Below, piece by piece: positions 62,662 through 64,000 of a DNA stretch of 64,000 nucleotides. The notes beneath the pieces were generated by a model, which was given only the letters and a program-made list of their open reading frames with translations, ran no database searches and was not told the origin of the DNA. A program made the position numbers and the translations under genes. The stretch lies in assembly GCF_018613415.1 (NCBI RefSeq), contig NZ_JAGGQG010000024.1:62001-126000 (forward strand), written 5' to 3'. Source of the DNA: Bacillus sp. ISL-18. GTDB lineage: Bacteria; Bacillota; Bacilli; Bacillales; Cytobacillaceae. Position 1 is the stretch's first letter. Each line of letters starts with the position of its first letter.

Positions 62662-64000
62662 ATGAATACATTTAAACGATTATTTTGTATCGTCTTATCC
62701 TGCCTTCTAGTATTCTCTGTTTCTGCCGGAGGAACCGCACATGCAATCACAGCAGGTCAGGGCTATGTGATTATCAATAACGAGTCCACAGACGGAGATG
62801 GAACCGCCTATACAGGATCTTTTAAGATTAACAATCAGAACTATACGTTTAATAAACAATTAAAGTCCAGTGCTTATAAAATGGATTATGTTAAACCCTT
62901 TAATATCGCAAAAAACCAAACTAGTAAACTTCGTCGAAATATGTTGTCTACCTCGGCGTTTGCACTAGGAGACAGCAAATCCTTTTGGGTAGCCAATATT
63001 GAATCAGATTATGATTATGAAATTACGGCTCAATTGCTTTACAGCGGGACAACCTCATATGTGTGTCTATAACAATCAAATTACCGCTGCCGATGCTCAG
63101 AAACTAGGTCAAGAGTTTGAGACGAAAATAAAACCGATGGTCAATACCAACTTTGGGATGGAATCCGATGTTGATGGAAATGGAAAAGTAAATATCCTTT
63201 GCTATGATATCCAGGACGGCTTTAGCGGAACTGGCGGTTATGTGGCAGGATACTTTAATCCAAACGATCTCTTTGATTCTCCTTATTCCAATCAAATGGA
63301 GGTCTTCAACATCGATACCTATCCAACGATGGGAATGGGTTCTGGAAAAGATGTTTCACAAGCTTACAGCACGTTAGCTCATGAATTTCAACACATGGTG
63401 GACTTTAACCGCACGGCCTTTATCGAAGGCAGCACTACCCAAATGGATACGTGGTTAGATGAAGGATTATCAATGGCCGCTGAACAGATCTATACAGGCA
63501 GCCCCCTTACGGACCGAATTGATTATTACAATTACTCGGATTCGATTACCAATGGTCATTCGTTATTGTACTGGGATAATTACGGTGATGTATTGTCTAA
63601 CTACTCCTTGTCCTACTTGTTCTTCCAATATCTCAAGCTGCAAACAGGCCAAGGCGACAAAATATTTAAGGAAATCGTGGAGAATCCAAACAATAATTAC
63701 CTTGCAGTTGAGGCGGTAATCCATAAATACATTGACTCACAGATGACCTTTGGAAAATTTATGACCTCTTTTAGAGAGGCTTTATTATTGAAGCAGGCTA
63801 CTGGCCTGTATGGATTTAAAGGAGTACCTGCCTTTAATGCGCTGATCCCTAAGATCTACAACGGGTATGGAATGAATTTACACGGTGGCGGCGCAGTTAT
63901 TAAGTTAGCTGATCTACCGTTTACTGCACCCACAGATAAAGATTCAGGTATCACTTATACGCTTATAAATGACAATACCGGTGATACAACTCCTCCAGCG
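62662..64000 (+). pseudogene. Secreted M30-type (hyicolysin-like) zinc metallopeptidase, frameshifted; runs off window
   Basis: The first frame (62662-63072) gives a signal peptide ending near GGTAHA and a pre-domain up to YSGTTSYV. It then hits a stop at a TGTGTGT tract (63060-63066). From there another frame continues without a stop to the window end: YNNQITAADAQKLGQEFE, then the zinc motif in STLAHEFQHMVDFNRTAF, WLDEGLSMAAEQIY (third-ligand Glu region), and finally TGDTTPPA, which looks like the start of an Ig-like repeat. One TG more in the tract would join the frames. The gene is therefore disrupted, switchable, or misread. The start follows GAGAGGAG. Confidence 0.85.

Overview
The window looks like a chromosomal piece of a low-to-medium GC Bacillaceae species (Bacillus or Neobacillus type; genus inferred, not proven). 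The reasons are strong AGGAGG-type ribosome binding sites, frequent GTG and TTG starts, cre-like sites, two sugar ABC importers without their own ATPase, a ComK-family protein, a LytR-CpsA-Psr protein, and an RNA with the position of the eps-operon EAR element.

Region 1 (1-20.2 kb) degrades glycans. A minus-strand operon runs from a lipoprotein sugar binder through an unrecognised 831-residue protein, two permeases and a GH105 hydrolase to a LacI regulator. A divergent GH95 fucosidase/galactosidase follows, with three LacI/cre-like palindromes in the shared control region. After a scarred mobile-element remnant comes a second operon (binding protein, two permeases, GH38 alpha-mannosidase, ROK sugar kinase), transcribed away from a GntR/LacI hybrid regulator whose likely operators are visible.

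Region 2 (20.2-24.8 kb and 35.5-37.4 kb) is repetitive. It holds a 1.2-kb cassette present twice (a 169-residue membrane-anchored protein, a short ORF and a 61-residue two-helix membrane protein), a third copy of the 61-residue gene, a TerC-type protein, and a secreted purine nucleosidase with a truncated second copy. The intact nucleosidase has a guanine-class purine riboswitch with readable terminator and antiterminator in its leader. Small dispersed repeats with the core GGGACGGTTCTCATGCTTC sit at many block edges.

Region 3 (24.7-35.3 kb) is a sugar system. A membrane-anchored binding protein, a YesM/LytS-type histidine kinase and a YesN-type response regulator form one unit. The next unit has an RbsB-like lipoprotein, RbsA-like ATPase, RbsC-like permease, PfkB kinase, class II aldolase and D-lyxose-isomerase-like cupin. 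It reads as import, isomerisation, phosphorylation and aldol cleavage of one sugar, perhaps D-lyxose or a related aldose.

Region 4 (37.6-39.1 kb) has a ComK-family protein and two small Xre regulators. Region 5 (39.3-59.8 kb) is an exopolysaccharide locus. The main minus-strand operon (58.8 to 44.3 kb) encodes a Wzz-like modulator, tyrosine kinase, tyrosine phosphatase, an EAR-like RNA, GalU, the initiating sugar transferase, four glycosyltransferases, a Wzy-like polymerase, a pyruvyltransferase, a MurJ-type flippase, RmlA and RmlB. Around it lie two acyltransferases (one frameshifted in an A7 run), an LCP protein, a beta-helix protein and an SGNH-like protein. Region 6 (59.9-64 kb) has a scrambled tungstate-transport (tup) pseudogene cluster, a secreted Ig-repeat protein and a frameshifted M30-type zinc peptidase running off the end. 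I saw no tRNA, rRNA or CRISPR array.
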